Shown here: piece by piece, positions 7,784 to 16,600 of the stretch
How the letters are laid out: each line of letters begins with the position of its first letter
How positions within the stretch are numbered: the first letter of the stretch is position 1
From: Noviherbaspirillum_A sp047237965
Lineage (GTDB): Bacteria; Pseudomonadota; Gammaproteobacteria; Burkholderiales; Burkholderiaceae_D
DNA: 64,000 bases
Assembly (NCBI RefSeq): GCF_047237965.1
Contig: NZ_JBDFLX010000005.1
Span: forward strand, 1 to 64,000
Reading direction: 5' to 3'
Translations under genes and position numbers: made by a program
The notes under the pieces: generated by a model
The model's input: only the letters and a program-made list of their open reading frames with translations
Told to the model about the DNA's origin: nothing
The model's database searches: none

Positions 7784-10700
7784 TTGAACACCCTTCGCAA
7801 TACTGGTCATCTTCATTCCACATCCCAACGTGCTGCGCGCAAACAGGAAACGCTGCGAACCCAGCCCAAGCGCATCTCGCACGCGGTATGCGTCGCACTG
7901 CTGTCTCTGAGCGCAAGCGCGCCGGTATGGGCATCCACCTACAGCGTGACCTCGTCTGCAGACAGCGGCGCAGGGTCCCTGCGTGAAGCCATCACCAGTG
8001 CCAATGCCAACGCAAACAGCACCATCGTTATCGACCCGTCGGTCACTTCGCTGACGCTCGCGACAGCGCTGCCTGAAATCACCGCACCGCTGACGATTCT
8101 CGCCAGCGCGCCTGTCGCCGTAAACGGACAAACGGTTTCCCTGCCGCTCAACAATACCGGCGCATTGAATGGCGCAGTCGGTGCCGCGGGCAGCAGCGGA
8201 CTGATTCGCAGCCCGGCCCTGGCTGGCCAGGCTGGCATGGCTGGTATTGCAGGCAGCAAGTACATGCCTGGCAATCCCGGATCGGCCGGCTCTGCTGGCG
8301 GTGCCGGCGCGACGGGTAACGTCGCAGGTGCCGGCGTTGCCGGCGGCAACGGCATTGGTGGTTCACAATTTTCCCTGCTCAACAGCGGCACGATCACCGG
8401 GGGAGCTGGTGGCATGGGCGGCACCGGCGGTGCCGGCGGCACTGGCGGCGTTGGCGGCGTCGGCGGTGCCGGCGGCACTGGCGGCAGCGGCAATACGTGC
8501 TACGGCTGCTACTACGGCGTGCAAGCGAGCGACGGCGCAACGGGTGGCCTCGGCGGCGCCGGCGGGACGGGCGGCGTCGGCGGTGCGGGCGCCACCGGCG
8601 CAACAGGCGGGGCCGGTGGCGCTGCGGTGTCCGGCAATAATTTTGTCCTCAACAATACTGGCAACCTTGTCGGCGGCGCAGGCGGCGCAGGCGGTGCTGG
8701 CGGCATGGGCGGCACCGGCGGTGCGGGCGGCATGGGCGGCGCCGGCGGTCAGGGTGGCATGGGTGGCACTAGTGGCTACTACGGTCCCCAGACCTATGGT
8801 GTGGGTGGCAAGGGCGGAAATGGCGGTGCCGGCGGCATTGGCGGCGCTGGCGGGGCAGCAGGTAATGGCGGCGCCGGTGGCAGCGGTGGCGCAGCCGTGA
8901 GCGGCCACGATTTCACTCTCTTCAATAGCGGCAGCATCAGCGGCGGAAACGGCGGCGCAGGCGGCCTTGCGGGTACGCCTGGCGCGGGTGGAGCGGCAGG
9001 CGCCGGCGGCAATGCCGGCCTCGGCGGCCTCGCCTATGGATCCGGCGTGGCATCCAGTGCCGGCACGGCTGGCGCGGCCGGCAGTGCAGGCAGCACCAGC
9101 CTGGTCACCGGCAGCATGGGCAGCGGCGGCGCCGGCGGAGTGGGCATCATCGCCACCGGCAATTCGACCATCAGCAACGCCGGCACCATCTCCGGCGGCT
9201 TCGCCGATGGCGGATCAGGCGCACGGGCCGACGCCATTCAACTTTCCAATGGCGGCAACAAGCTTGTGCTCGAAGCCGGCTCGGTCATCAACGGCAATGT
9301 CGTCAGCAGCAGCGCAGGCAATGGCGGCGACACGCTGGCGCTGGGCGGCGACGTCAATGCTGCAGGCGGGAACAACTTCAACCTGGCCAGCATCGGCAAT
9401 GCAGCGCAGTACCGCGGATTCCAGAGCTTCCAGAAAGAAGGCAACAGCGAATGGACGTTATCCGGCACGGGCGCATCCAGCTGGTCGGTTGAGGCAGGCA
9501 CCCTGTCGCTGGCCGATACGGCAGCGCTCACCGGCTCGATCGACGTCAAGAGCAACGGCATCTTCAAGGGCAGCGATGCGACCCTCAACGGCAACCTGAC
9601 CAATGCCGGCATGGTGACCATCCCCGCCGGAAAAACCCTGGTCGTCAACGGCGACTTCGCCACCTCGGGCGTTTTCGCCACCGCGGTGTCGGACAATGCG
9701 GCAGGCCGGCTGCAGGCCAGCGGCGCAGTCGCCCTGGGCGGCAGCCTGGTCGTCAATGCCGCCGGCGTCACCAGCGCCAATACGCATAATGGCGTCGTGG
9801 CTGGCGTGATCACCGGCGCGACGGTTGCCGGCACCTTCGCTTCCACGACCGATAACAGCGTGCTGTTCAACTTCAAGCCTGTGTACAACGCAACGGGCGT
9901 GGACCTGAAGCTGGAACTCGCGCCGGTTCCCGTGGTGCCGACGCCGGTCGTCCCTGTGAATCCGGCTGCACCCGCCGATCCGGTGCAGGTTGTCCCGGAC
10001 GCGCCAGGCGGCGTGGTTCAAACTCCCGCGCCACAGCCGGTGCGCTACAGCGGCGTGACCGCGGCGGCAGTCGCCAACAACAACGCACCGGGCTTCAGTG
10101 CGGCGCGTGTTCTCGACGCAGTACTGTTCGCCAATCCAGGCAGCGCCATCTCGCTGATGTTCGTGCCCCTGGAAAACCAGCAGAAGGTGTCGCAGGCAGT
10201 CACCCAGACCCTGCCGCTGATCGCGGCCGGTTCCGGCAATGTCAGTCGCTCCACCCTGTCCAACGTCAACCAGATCGTGCAGTCCCGCATGGATTCGGCG
10301 CGCGGCATGTCCTCCGGCGACATGTTCATCGCCGACCAGCGCGCCTGGGTCAAGCCGTTCGGATCATGGGCCAACCAGGCCGACCGCGACGGCGTCGCCG
10401 GATTCAAGTCGCGCAGCTATGGCCTCGTCACCGGCGTGGACGCCGACGTGTCGAAGACCATGCGGGTTGGCGCCGCGTTTGCCTATTCGCGCATCGACGT
10501 GGACAGCCGTTCTTCGGTGGCGCCGCAGGGTTCCAACGTCGATTCCTACCAGCTGATCGGCTACGGCAGCGTCAACCTGGGCAATCGCACCGACCTGAAC
10601 TGGCAGGCAGACATCGGTCATAACGACAACAAGAGCCATCGCCAGATTTCGTTCGCGAACCTGCGGGCGCAATCGGACTCGAGCAGCAACACGGCGCACG

Positions 10701-11161
10701 CCGGCGCTGCGCTGGGCCGCGACCTGACCCTGTCCGACCGCACCACGTTCACGCCGTCGGTACGCGCCGACTACACGTGGATTCGCGACCGCGGCTATAC
10801 CGAGAACGGCGCCGATGCGCTGAACCTCTCGGTGGAAGGCCGTACCACGAAGTCGTTCGTGATCGGCGTCGATGGCCGGGTGCAGCATCGTGTCGGCGAC
10901 CGCGGCACGCTGGTTGGCAACCTGGGCCTGGGCTACGACACGATGGACCAGAAAAACACCATCGTGTCGACCTTCGCCGGCAACCCCGGCGCTGCCTTCA
11001 CGCTGTCCGGCATCGAGGCAGGCCGCGTGGTGTCCCGCGCAGGGCTGGGCTATGTCTACCAGGTCAAGAACGGCGTCGACCTGACGGCCCGTTACGACCT
11101 CGAGCACCGTACCGGCCTGAACAACCAGACTGCCTCGATCAAGGCACGCTGGGCGTTCTGA
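7784..11161 (+). CDS. autotransporter (type Va) with Gly/Ala-rich repeat passenger
   Basis: A 1125-residue protein. No ATG fits: TTG at 7784 follows GGAG at 7775-7778 and is preferred to the TTG at 7748. A long 50-residue leader ends at APVWA-S. Next is a CSLREA-like segment (SADSGAGSLREAITSANAN). Residues of about 125-480 are made of GGAGGAGGTGG-type repeats broken by short units such as SGNNFVLNNTGNLVGGAGG. Residues 500-700 form a beta-helix-like autotransporter region (AGTLSLADTAALTGSIDVKSNG). A Pro/Val linker precedes a C-terminal beta-barrel (about residue 845 to the end) finishing in Phe (IKARWAF), the BAM signal. It should display a surface passenger, probably an adhesin. It has its own terminator. 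Confidence 0.9.
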   Translation: MNTLRNTGHLHSTSQRAARKQETLRTQPKRISHAVCVALLSLSASAPVWASTYSVTSSADSGAGSLREAITSANANANSTIVIDPSVTSLTLATALPEITAPLTILASAPVAVNGQTVSLPLNNTGALNGAVGAAGSSGLIRSPALAGQAGMAGIAGSKYMPGNPGSAGSAGGAGATGNVAGAGVAGGNGIGGSQFSLLNSGTITGGAGGMGGTGGAGGTGGVGGVGGAGGTGGSGNTCYGCYYGVQASDGATGGLGGAGGTGGVGGAGATGATGGAGGAAVSGNNFVLNNTGNLVGGAGGAGGAGGMGGTGGAGGMGGAGGQGGMGGTSGYYGPQTYGVGGKGGNGGAGGIGGAGGAAGNGGAGGSGGAAVSGHDFTLFNSGSISGGNGGAGGLAGTPGAGGAAGAGGNAGLGGLAYGSGVASSAGTAGAAGSAGSTSLVTGSMGSGGAGGVGIIATGNSTISNAGTISGGFADGGSGARADAIQLSNGGNKLVLEAGSVINGNVVSSSAGNGGDTLALGGDVNAAGGNNFNLASIGNAAQYRGFQSFQKEGNSEWTLSGTGASSWSVEAGTLSLADTAALTGSIDVKSNGIFKGSDATLNGNLTNAGMVTIPAGKTLVVNGDFATSGVFATAVSDNAAGRLQASGAVALGGSLVVNAAGVTSANTHNGVVAGVITGATVAGTFASTTDNSVLFNFKPVYNATGVDLKLELAPVPVVPTPVVPVNPAAPADPVQVVPDAPGGVVQTPAPQPVRYSGVTAAAVANNNAPGFSAARVLDAVLFANPGSAISLMFVPLENQQKVSQAVTQTLPLIAAGSGNVSRSTLSNVNQIVQSRMDSARGMSSGDMFIADQRAWVKPFGSWANQADRDGVAGFKSRSYGLVTGVDADVSKTMRVGAAFAYSRIDVDSRSSVAPQGSNVDSYQLIGYGSVNLGNRTDLNWQADIGHNDNKSHRQISFANLRAQSDSSSNTAHAGAALGRDLTLSDRTTFTPSVRADYTWIRDRGYTENGADALNLSVEGRTTKSFVIGVDGRVQHRVGDRGTLVGNLGLGYDTMDQKNTIVSTFAGNPGAAFTLSGIEAGRVVSRAGLGYVYQVKNGVDLTARYDLEHRTGLNNQTASIKARWAF

Positions 11162-11179
11162 TGCACGAGTGCTAAGCGC

Positions 11180-11213
11180 CAGGGGCTGCAGGAAGTTCTG
11201 CGGCCCCTGTTTC
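11180..11213 (+). terminator. terminator after the autotransporter
   Basis: The stem CAGGGGCTGCAG (11180-11191) / CTGCGGCCCCTG (11198-11209), with one G-U pair and a 6-nt loop, is followed by TTTCATTT. Confidence 0.75.
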
Positions 11214-11241
11214 ATTTGCATTCGCCGTCGACTTCAACAAG

Positions 11242-12078
11242 ATGCAGAAACGATTGACGCTCTGGCTGCTCGCGCCGCTGCTTTTCTCTGGCGGCTGTGC
11301 GACCGTGCCGTCGCCCGCCGAGCGCAGTACCCATGCCCAGGCGCTCGCGGCGCCGCGCGGCTGGACCATGCAGACGATTCATGCAAGCCCCTTTCCGCTG
11401 GCCGCCTTCCTCCCGCCAGCAAGCACGCAAGCCTCGGAACTCACCCTTTATCTCGAGGGCGATGGCATGGCATGGACAGGGCCGGCGCACCCCTCCGCCG
11501 ACCCGACTCCCATCGACCCGCTGGCACTGCGCCTGGCGCTCGCGCAGCCTGCCGGCGCGGCAGCCTATCTCGGCCGGCCATGCCAGTATGTATTCGCGGC
11601 CGACACCTGCGAGGAATCGTTCTGGACTTCGCGCCGCTTCGCGCCAGAGGTCGTGTCGGCGACCAGCCAGGCCATCGATGCGCTGAAGGTCCGCTTCGGC
11701 ACCCGGCAGCTCACGCTGGTCGGCTATTCGGGCGGCGCTGCCGTGGCCATGCTGGTGGCGGCACGCCGCACGGACGTGGTGCGCGTGGTGAGTGTCGCCG
11801 GCAACCTCGATCATCGCGCCTGGACGACGCTGCATCAGCTCGACCCCCTGAACGGCTCCCTGAACCCGGCCGACGACGCGCCGCTTCCCCGGCGAATGAG
11901 CCAGTGGCATTTCGCCGGCGAAAAGGACGACGTCATCCCGCCGCGCCTGGCGCTCGACTTCGCCGCCCGCCATGTCGAGCCAAGGCCGTCGGTGCAGGTG
12001 ATGGCTGGCTTTGATCATCGCTGCTGCTGGATCGACGCCTGGCCGCGGCTCTGGAAGCAGGTAACATCCCAACCATGA
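11242..12078 (+). CDS. lipoprotein alpha/beta hydrolase
   Basis: A 278-residue protein. Signal peptide and lipobox LLFSGG-C19 predict a lipid-anchored, periplasm-facing enzyme. The nucleophile elbow is GYSGG with Ser163, followed by AAVAMLVAARR; a GEKDDVIPP strand offers the acid and FDHRCCW the histidine of a likely Ser-Asp-His triad. An early LTLYLEGDGMAW strand fits the oxyanion loop. The substrate is unknown; esters or thioesters are possible. Its TGA overlaps the ATG of cysC (ATGA), so the two are translationally coupled. That coupling of an exported hydrolase to a cytoplasmic APS kinase is unusual. Confidence 0.85.
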   Translation: MQKRLTLWLLAPLLFSGGCATVPSPAERSTHAQALAAPRGWTMQTIHASPFPLAAFLPPASTQASELTLYLEGDGMAWTGPAHPSADPTPIDPLALRLALAQPAGAAAYLGRPCQYVFAADTCEESFWTSRRFAPEVVSATSQAIDALKVRFGTRQLTLVGYSGGAAVAMLVAARRTDVVRVVSVAGNLDHRAWTTLHQLDPLNGSLNPADDAPLPRRMSQWHFAGEKDDVIPPRLALDFAARHVEPRPSVQVMAGFDHRCCWIDAWPRLWKQVTSQP

Positions 12079-12677
12079 CAGAAAATGTTTTCTACCAGGC
12101 GCCATCCGTGACCCGGACAGCGCGCGAGCGGCTGAACGGACACAGGGCCATCGTGATCTGGTTTACCGGCTTGTCGGGCGCCGGCAAGACCACGCTGGCC
12201 AACGCGCTGGAAGCCGAACTGCACCGACAGGGCCGGCGCACGCTGGTGCTGGATGGCGACAACGTCAGGCAAGGGCTGTGCTCGGATCTCGGGTTCTCCG
12301 CCAAAGACCGGCATGAGAACCTGCGCCGTGTGGGCGAGATGGCACGCATGACGATGGAAGCCGGGGTGATCACCCTCGCCGCATTCATCTCGCCGTTCGA
12401 GGAAGACAGGGCCAGGGTGCGAGACATTGTCGGCCCGGAAAACCTGTTTGAAATTTACGTGCGATGCCCGCTGGCGGTGTGTGAAACCCGCGACGTGAAA
12501 GGCTTGTATCGCAAGGCCCGGCAGGGAGAAATCTCTCACTTCACAGGTGTATCCGCGCCCTACGAAGAGCCGACGTCGGCGCATCTGGTGCTCGATACCA
12601 GTGTTCTCTCAGCCAGCGAGTGCGTCGGGCGCATGCTTGAAAGCCTGCAATCACGGCTGGCCCTGCCTGGCGGGTGA
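12075..12677 (+). CDS. cysC: adenylylsulfate (APS) kinase
   Basis: A 200-residue protein of full length for a stand-alone enzyme. The P-loop is GLSGAGKTT (residues 32-40). LDGDNVRQGLCSDLGFSAKDRHENLRRVGE is the APS-binding signature, followed by AFISPFEEDRARVRDIVG, the lid DVKGLYRKARQGEI and FTGVSAPYEEP. It phosphorylates APS to PAPS with ATP. There are no cysD, cysN or cysH genes nearby, so in this place it may serve sulfotransfer rather than cysteine synthesis; the sulfotransferase at 6.7 kb is the only PAPS user in the window. Start overlap (ATGA) with the hydrolase couples their translation. Confidence 0.95.
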   Translation: MTENVFYQAPSVTRTARERLNGHRAIVIWFTGLSGAGKTTLANALEAELHRQGRRTLVLDGDNVRQGLCSDLGFSAKDRHENLRRVGEMARMTMEAGVITLAAFISPFEEDRARVRDIVGPENLFEIYVRCPLAVCETRDVKGLYRKARQGEISHFTGVSAPYEEPTSAHLVLDTSVLSASECVGRMLESLQSRLALPGG

Positions 12678-12780
12678 GCAGGCAGGGTGCGGCTTTTCCG
12701 GAATCCTTGTTTCAGGTGATGTGGCCTGGGTTGAGCGAAAGAGACTGTGAAAGTATTCACGCAAGCTGCCAAAACTCGGT

Positions 12781-12800
12781 ATTGCCGCGCAAGCGGGAAT
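12781..12800. repeat. dRS3-like 20-bp inverted repeat
   Basis: ATTGCC-N8-GGGAAT with internal GCGCAAGC resembles the dRS3-type intergenic repeats (ATTCCC-N8-GGGAAT) known from Neisseria and other betaproteobacteria, with one mismatch. The surrounding 12678-13052 has no convincing gene; short frames there contain stops and do not resemble proteins I recognise. Confidence 0.45.
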
Positions 12801-13052
12801 TCCTTTCGCCTTCGAACGCCCTTTGCAGGGCCGCTCTCGTGGCGATGATACGGAGGTGCTTTACGTTCTTGAGCATGGTAAATCCGAACCAGCGTATTAC
12901 CAAATGCATCTGTCGCCTGCTCTTCCGGTGTGTACGACACCGCCTATCGCGCTAGCTTGCAGCGACTCATCGCAGCGATGTTATTGGCTAAGGCAGTCCC
13001 AAAGCTGTCTATGCGAAAGAGCATCCATGAAAGCGTAGTCAAGCCAAGGCGG

Positions 13053-13670
13053 CTATCTCTTTCCCGTTACAACACATTCATCCGCAAATTTGTAAAGCTG
13101 TACAATTTTATTTATTTTCACACTCTGGGCTTTATCGGTTACGCATTCATCAACTTGGCCAACTTCAAAACCGCCATTTTTTTTCGATTGAATGATTAAA
13201 GGAAGATTAAAAAAATCTCCTGAAGGAGCCTGATAAGTGAATGTTGAAAATATCAACAAATTGACATCTGCGCCATTTACTTGTCTGGCGCTTAATGCTG
13301 GCAAGCCAACACACGTCCATAATTTATCTGCTTTTGCGGATACGAAAAAAGCCTTTCCTTCACCATTTCTATTTTTTACGTAAACAAAGCAATCTGGCTT
13401 AACGGGCAGAAAACCTCCGGTGATGCTGCCCGCGAAAAAATTCACATTTAACTCCTTCAGCGTGAAACTTTGATTTTTATAGATTTTCACATGACGCTCA
13501 GCAGTCAATGGCCCGATGGTCGACCAAAATTCTTGATCAAGAGCCACATCCTTTTTCTTGCTCATAGTCAAGGCGAATGAGTGGCCCCAGAAAATCCACG
13601 ACAAGAAAGCAACCAATATTCTAATTACTAAAACTTTTATATGCGGTATCAAGTTTTGTGTCATAAGCAT
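13053..13670 (-). CDS. putative exported immunity protein for the RHS-linked muramidase
   Basis: A 205-residue protein, clearly richer in A/T than the neighbourhood. The N-terminus has a basic-hydrophobic leader (IKVLVIRILVAFLSWIFW, ending HSFA-L) that should export or anchor it in the periplasm. The rest is a Lys/Phe-rich, probably beta-rich domain with three Cys (PDCFVYV, WTCVG, DECV plus a second DECV near the end). I do not recognise the family. Its start overlaps the last 50 bases of the giant toxin gene, the usual place for a cognate immunity gene, and its predicted location matches the periplasmic site of a muramidase. The role is therefore inferred from position and topology only. ATG 13664 is an alternative start; neither has a good ribosome binding site. 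Confidence 0.7.
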   Translation of the reverse strand: MLMTQNLIPHIKVLVIRILVAFLSWIFWGHSFALTMSKKKDVALDQEFWSTIGPLTAERHVKIYKNQSFTLKELNVNFFAGSITGGFLPVKPDCFVYVKNRNGEGKAFFVSAKADKLWTCVGLPALSARQVNGADVNLLIFSTFTYQAPSGDFFNLPLIIQSKKNGGFEVGQVDECVTDKAQSVKINKIVQLYKFADECVVTGKR

Positions 13671-16600
13671 TTATTCGATAATTTGGGCCGTTGTATATGC
13701 GCGCAAATCTTTCCCATTTCTGAGCGCGAAGGGCATCTAGCAGGCGCGTATCATTCTTAATAAAAGTAGCAAAAATATCCAGCTGACGCGCTGCCCCTTC
13801 CTTTGATGCGGATACAAAATCTTCCACGTTTGAAAAGCCTGCCTGCCCATAATTTTCACCCATGATTTGGAAACGGCCCCATGAGGCAGACATGAGTGCA
13901 GCGGAGCGATTCAGCCCGATTGCTGCATTTAAACGCTCATACTGATGGATCCCGGTTCGTCCGTAGCCACCCGGAGATTCGTTTGAAAGTCCGGGATAAT
14001 TTTTGTCATAAATGCCACCTGTATTCGCACTAAAGCGATGTCTTTCGAACAGTACAACGGGCATGTCTTCCTTCACAAATGCGAGCCCTTTACTCTCAAC
14101 TTCAGCCACAGCCTTAATCGATGCAACATCAACTCCCAGGTCTTTTGCGGTGGCGACATAATGCTCCTCTGGAATCATGTTGTAAGCGGCATATTTATTC
14201 TGAACAGCCTCCAACCTGTCATTTACTTGGGACATTGTCAGGCTATCCCATTTGCTCATGCCATTTTTTAATGAAGAATTATTGACCCCGAAATAGGATG
14301 ACAGCAAAGTTTTGGCGGTGCTAAGCTCAGCAACTGATATGTTGTCTTTAATGCTCATTTTCCACGAGACGTCATCAAGGAACTGCCGCATTCCATCCTT
14401 GGTACTCAAATCATAATCAGGATAGAGATTCAGTGAAGAAGGAGTGGGCGAAAATGGCGAAGTACGGTTTCTGCCATTCATCCACTCAGTTCCTTCCTCA
14501 TTGGCTGTGGGGACAATTCCTTCTTCTGGATACCCAAATTGCATTGCAATTTTTCGTGAAATTGGAATGCTTTCACTATCTGACCGCATAAGTCCATTGG
14601 CCTTGGCACGTGTCAATGCTTCTTGCTGCTGCGTCGTGAGACCAGATTCGTCATTGCTGGCAGGATTAGATAGTGGTTGAGTCGGGTCGACAGTCATAAA
14701 ACCATATCCAAGAAAATCGTTGTTAAAGTGATATGTGCCGCTGCCCAGTTGACCAAACTGTGATGTCGAGGATTGAAGTTGTGTGTTCGCACCGGTCATA
14801 GGTGACAGCAAATCATTCACTTCAATGTCAATGTTGTATGTGCCACTCCCAAGTTGTCCTGTCAGTACCGCTTGTGCTGGGCGCATGTTGTCCAAGATGG
14901 ACTGACCCAACGCATTGCCAAACGCATCCACCGCCACCTGCTGCACCGTCACCCGTCCACCCCGCGCAAGCACCGCCGTGGCCCCCGCTGCCAGGTCGGT
15001 CAGCGTGGATTTGGCCAGCTTTTCAGCGAAGCCGGCGTTTTGGTAGGCCAGGGTCTGCATGCCCAGTGCTTCTCCCATCAGGTAACCGGCGCCGGCACCG
15101 AGCCCCGCTGCAGCGACGTTGCGCCAACTGAATTGCGCCTGCAGCCTGGTCGCAACGCCGATGCCTTGTGTCACCGCATTGGCAATCACTGCGCGTGTTA
15201 CGGTCGGTGCCAGCGTGGTGCCGCTCAGCCAGCCGCTTGCTGTGGCACCGACGCCGGAAGTCACGCCGGCGCTGACTGCGGACAGGGCCACGCTGTTCCA
15301 GCTGAAACGGTCCTGAATGCCCACCGCGATTGCCACGCCCTGGCTGACGATGGAGCCGACCGCGGCGCCAATGGCCGCCGCCGCAATACCGATGCCGGCG
15401 CCCAGCGCCGCGCCGACCGCGCCGGCTGCCGTGGCGGCGCCAACCAGTGTGCCGCCGGTCATGGCGGCAGCGCCCAGGCTCATTACCCCGGTGGCACCGG
15501 TCGCTGTGCTGACGGCGCCCATGGCGGCTGCAGCGACGCCGGCCGAGGCGACTGCCACCACCACTGCAATGACGATCACCAGGATTTGCAGGAAGCCGCA
15601 GCCCCCCTTGTCTGGCGGCGGCAGGTTGGGCGTGGTGTCGCCAATCAGCACGCTGGCGTCGTACGGGCGCATGCTGTCGGCGCGGTCGTAGGTCGTGTTG
15701 GCCAGCGGTGGCAGGCTGAGCTGCTGGTTGGCTTGCAGCGCATCGCGGCCGGTGAGGCCGTTGGCGTCGGCGATGCGGTACCAGTAGGCGCTGTCGCCGT
15801 AGACCTGGCGAGCAATGGTTTGCAGGGTGTCGCCGGGCTGGACGCGGTAGGTGGTAAGTATCGTGCCGGGGTGTGTAGGATTGATCGGCTGGTACGTGAA
15901 GTTCAGGTCGGACACGGTGGCGAACTGCGGGTCGCCGTCGTCGTTCTTCGGGTCGGCCGGGTCGACCATGTCGCCGTAGCGGCCCAGCACTTCGCCGCGG
16001 GCGATGAGCTGATGGGCGGCGTGGCTGCCCTGGCGCAGGAAGAGCGCCTGACCGAGGGCGTCATTGACGTAGATGCGGTTGTTCTCGCGCTTGGTGCGGT
16101 CGGTGATCCCGGTCAGGTCGCCGTTGACGTCGTACTGGCGCTGGTTGCTGCCGGACTTGAAGACATCGCTGCTGCCATTGGTGGCGATGATGACGTCGGT
16201 TTCAAACTGGGCGTAGCGGTGGGTGAAGGTGTTGATGTAGCCGTTGTCGCCATGCTTGATCATGTGGTAGCGCAGGATGTTGCCGAGGGCGTCATAGCCG
16301 TTGGTGTAGTCGAGGCTGTAGTCGGGCTCGCCATCCAGGCCGCGGGCGTGCTGGTAGGTCAGGCGGCCGTTGGCGTCGTAGCGGTTGAGGACGGTGTTGA
16401 CGGTGACCTCGTCGGTGTCGGGCACGCCGGCGTTGAGGGCATCGACAATGTCCTTGTCCAGGTTGCCGGCGCCCTGCATGACGACGCGGCCGGCGGCGTC
16501 GTAGTGGCGGACTTCGACGGCGGCGCCGTCACGGCGGGTGGCGATGAGGCGGTGCTGGGCGTCGTAGGCGTAGGTGGCGGTGGTGTAGCCCTCGCCGGCG

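Noticed and set aside
8363..8908. Antisense frames rich in Ala/Thr/Pro opposite the autotransporter repeats
   Set aside because: They result from the GGC/GCC repeat composition; the plus frame has signal peptide, passenger and barrel.
12560..12940. 126-codon minus-strand frame overlapping cysC
   Set aside because: It overlaps the end of cysC in antisense, and its translation (YTPEEQATDAFGN then Arg/His-rich) matches no family; the DNA holds a dRS3-like repeat.
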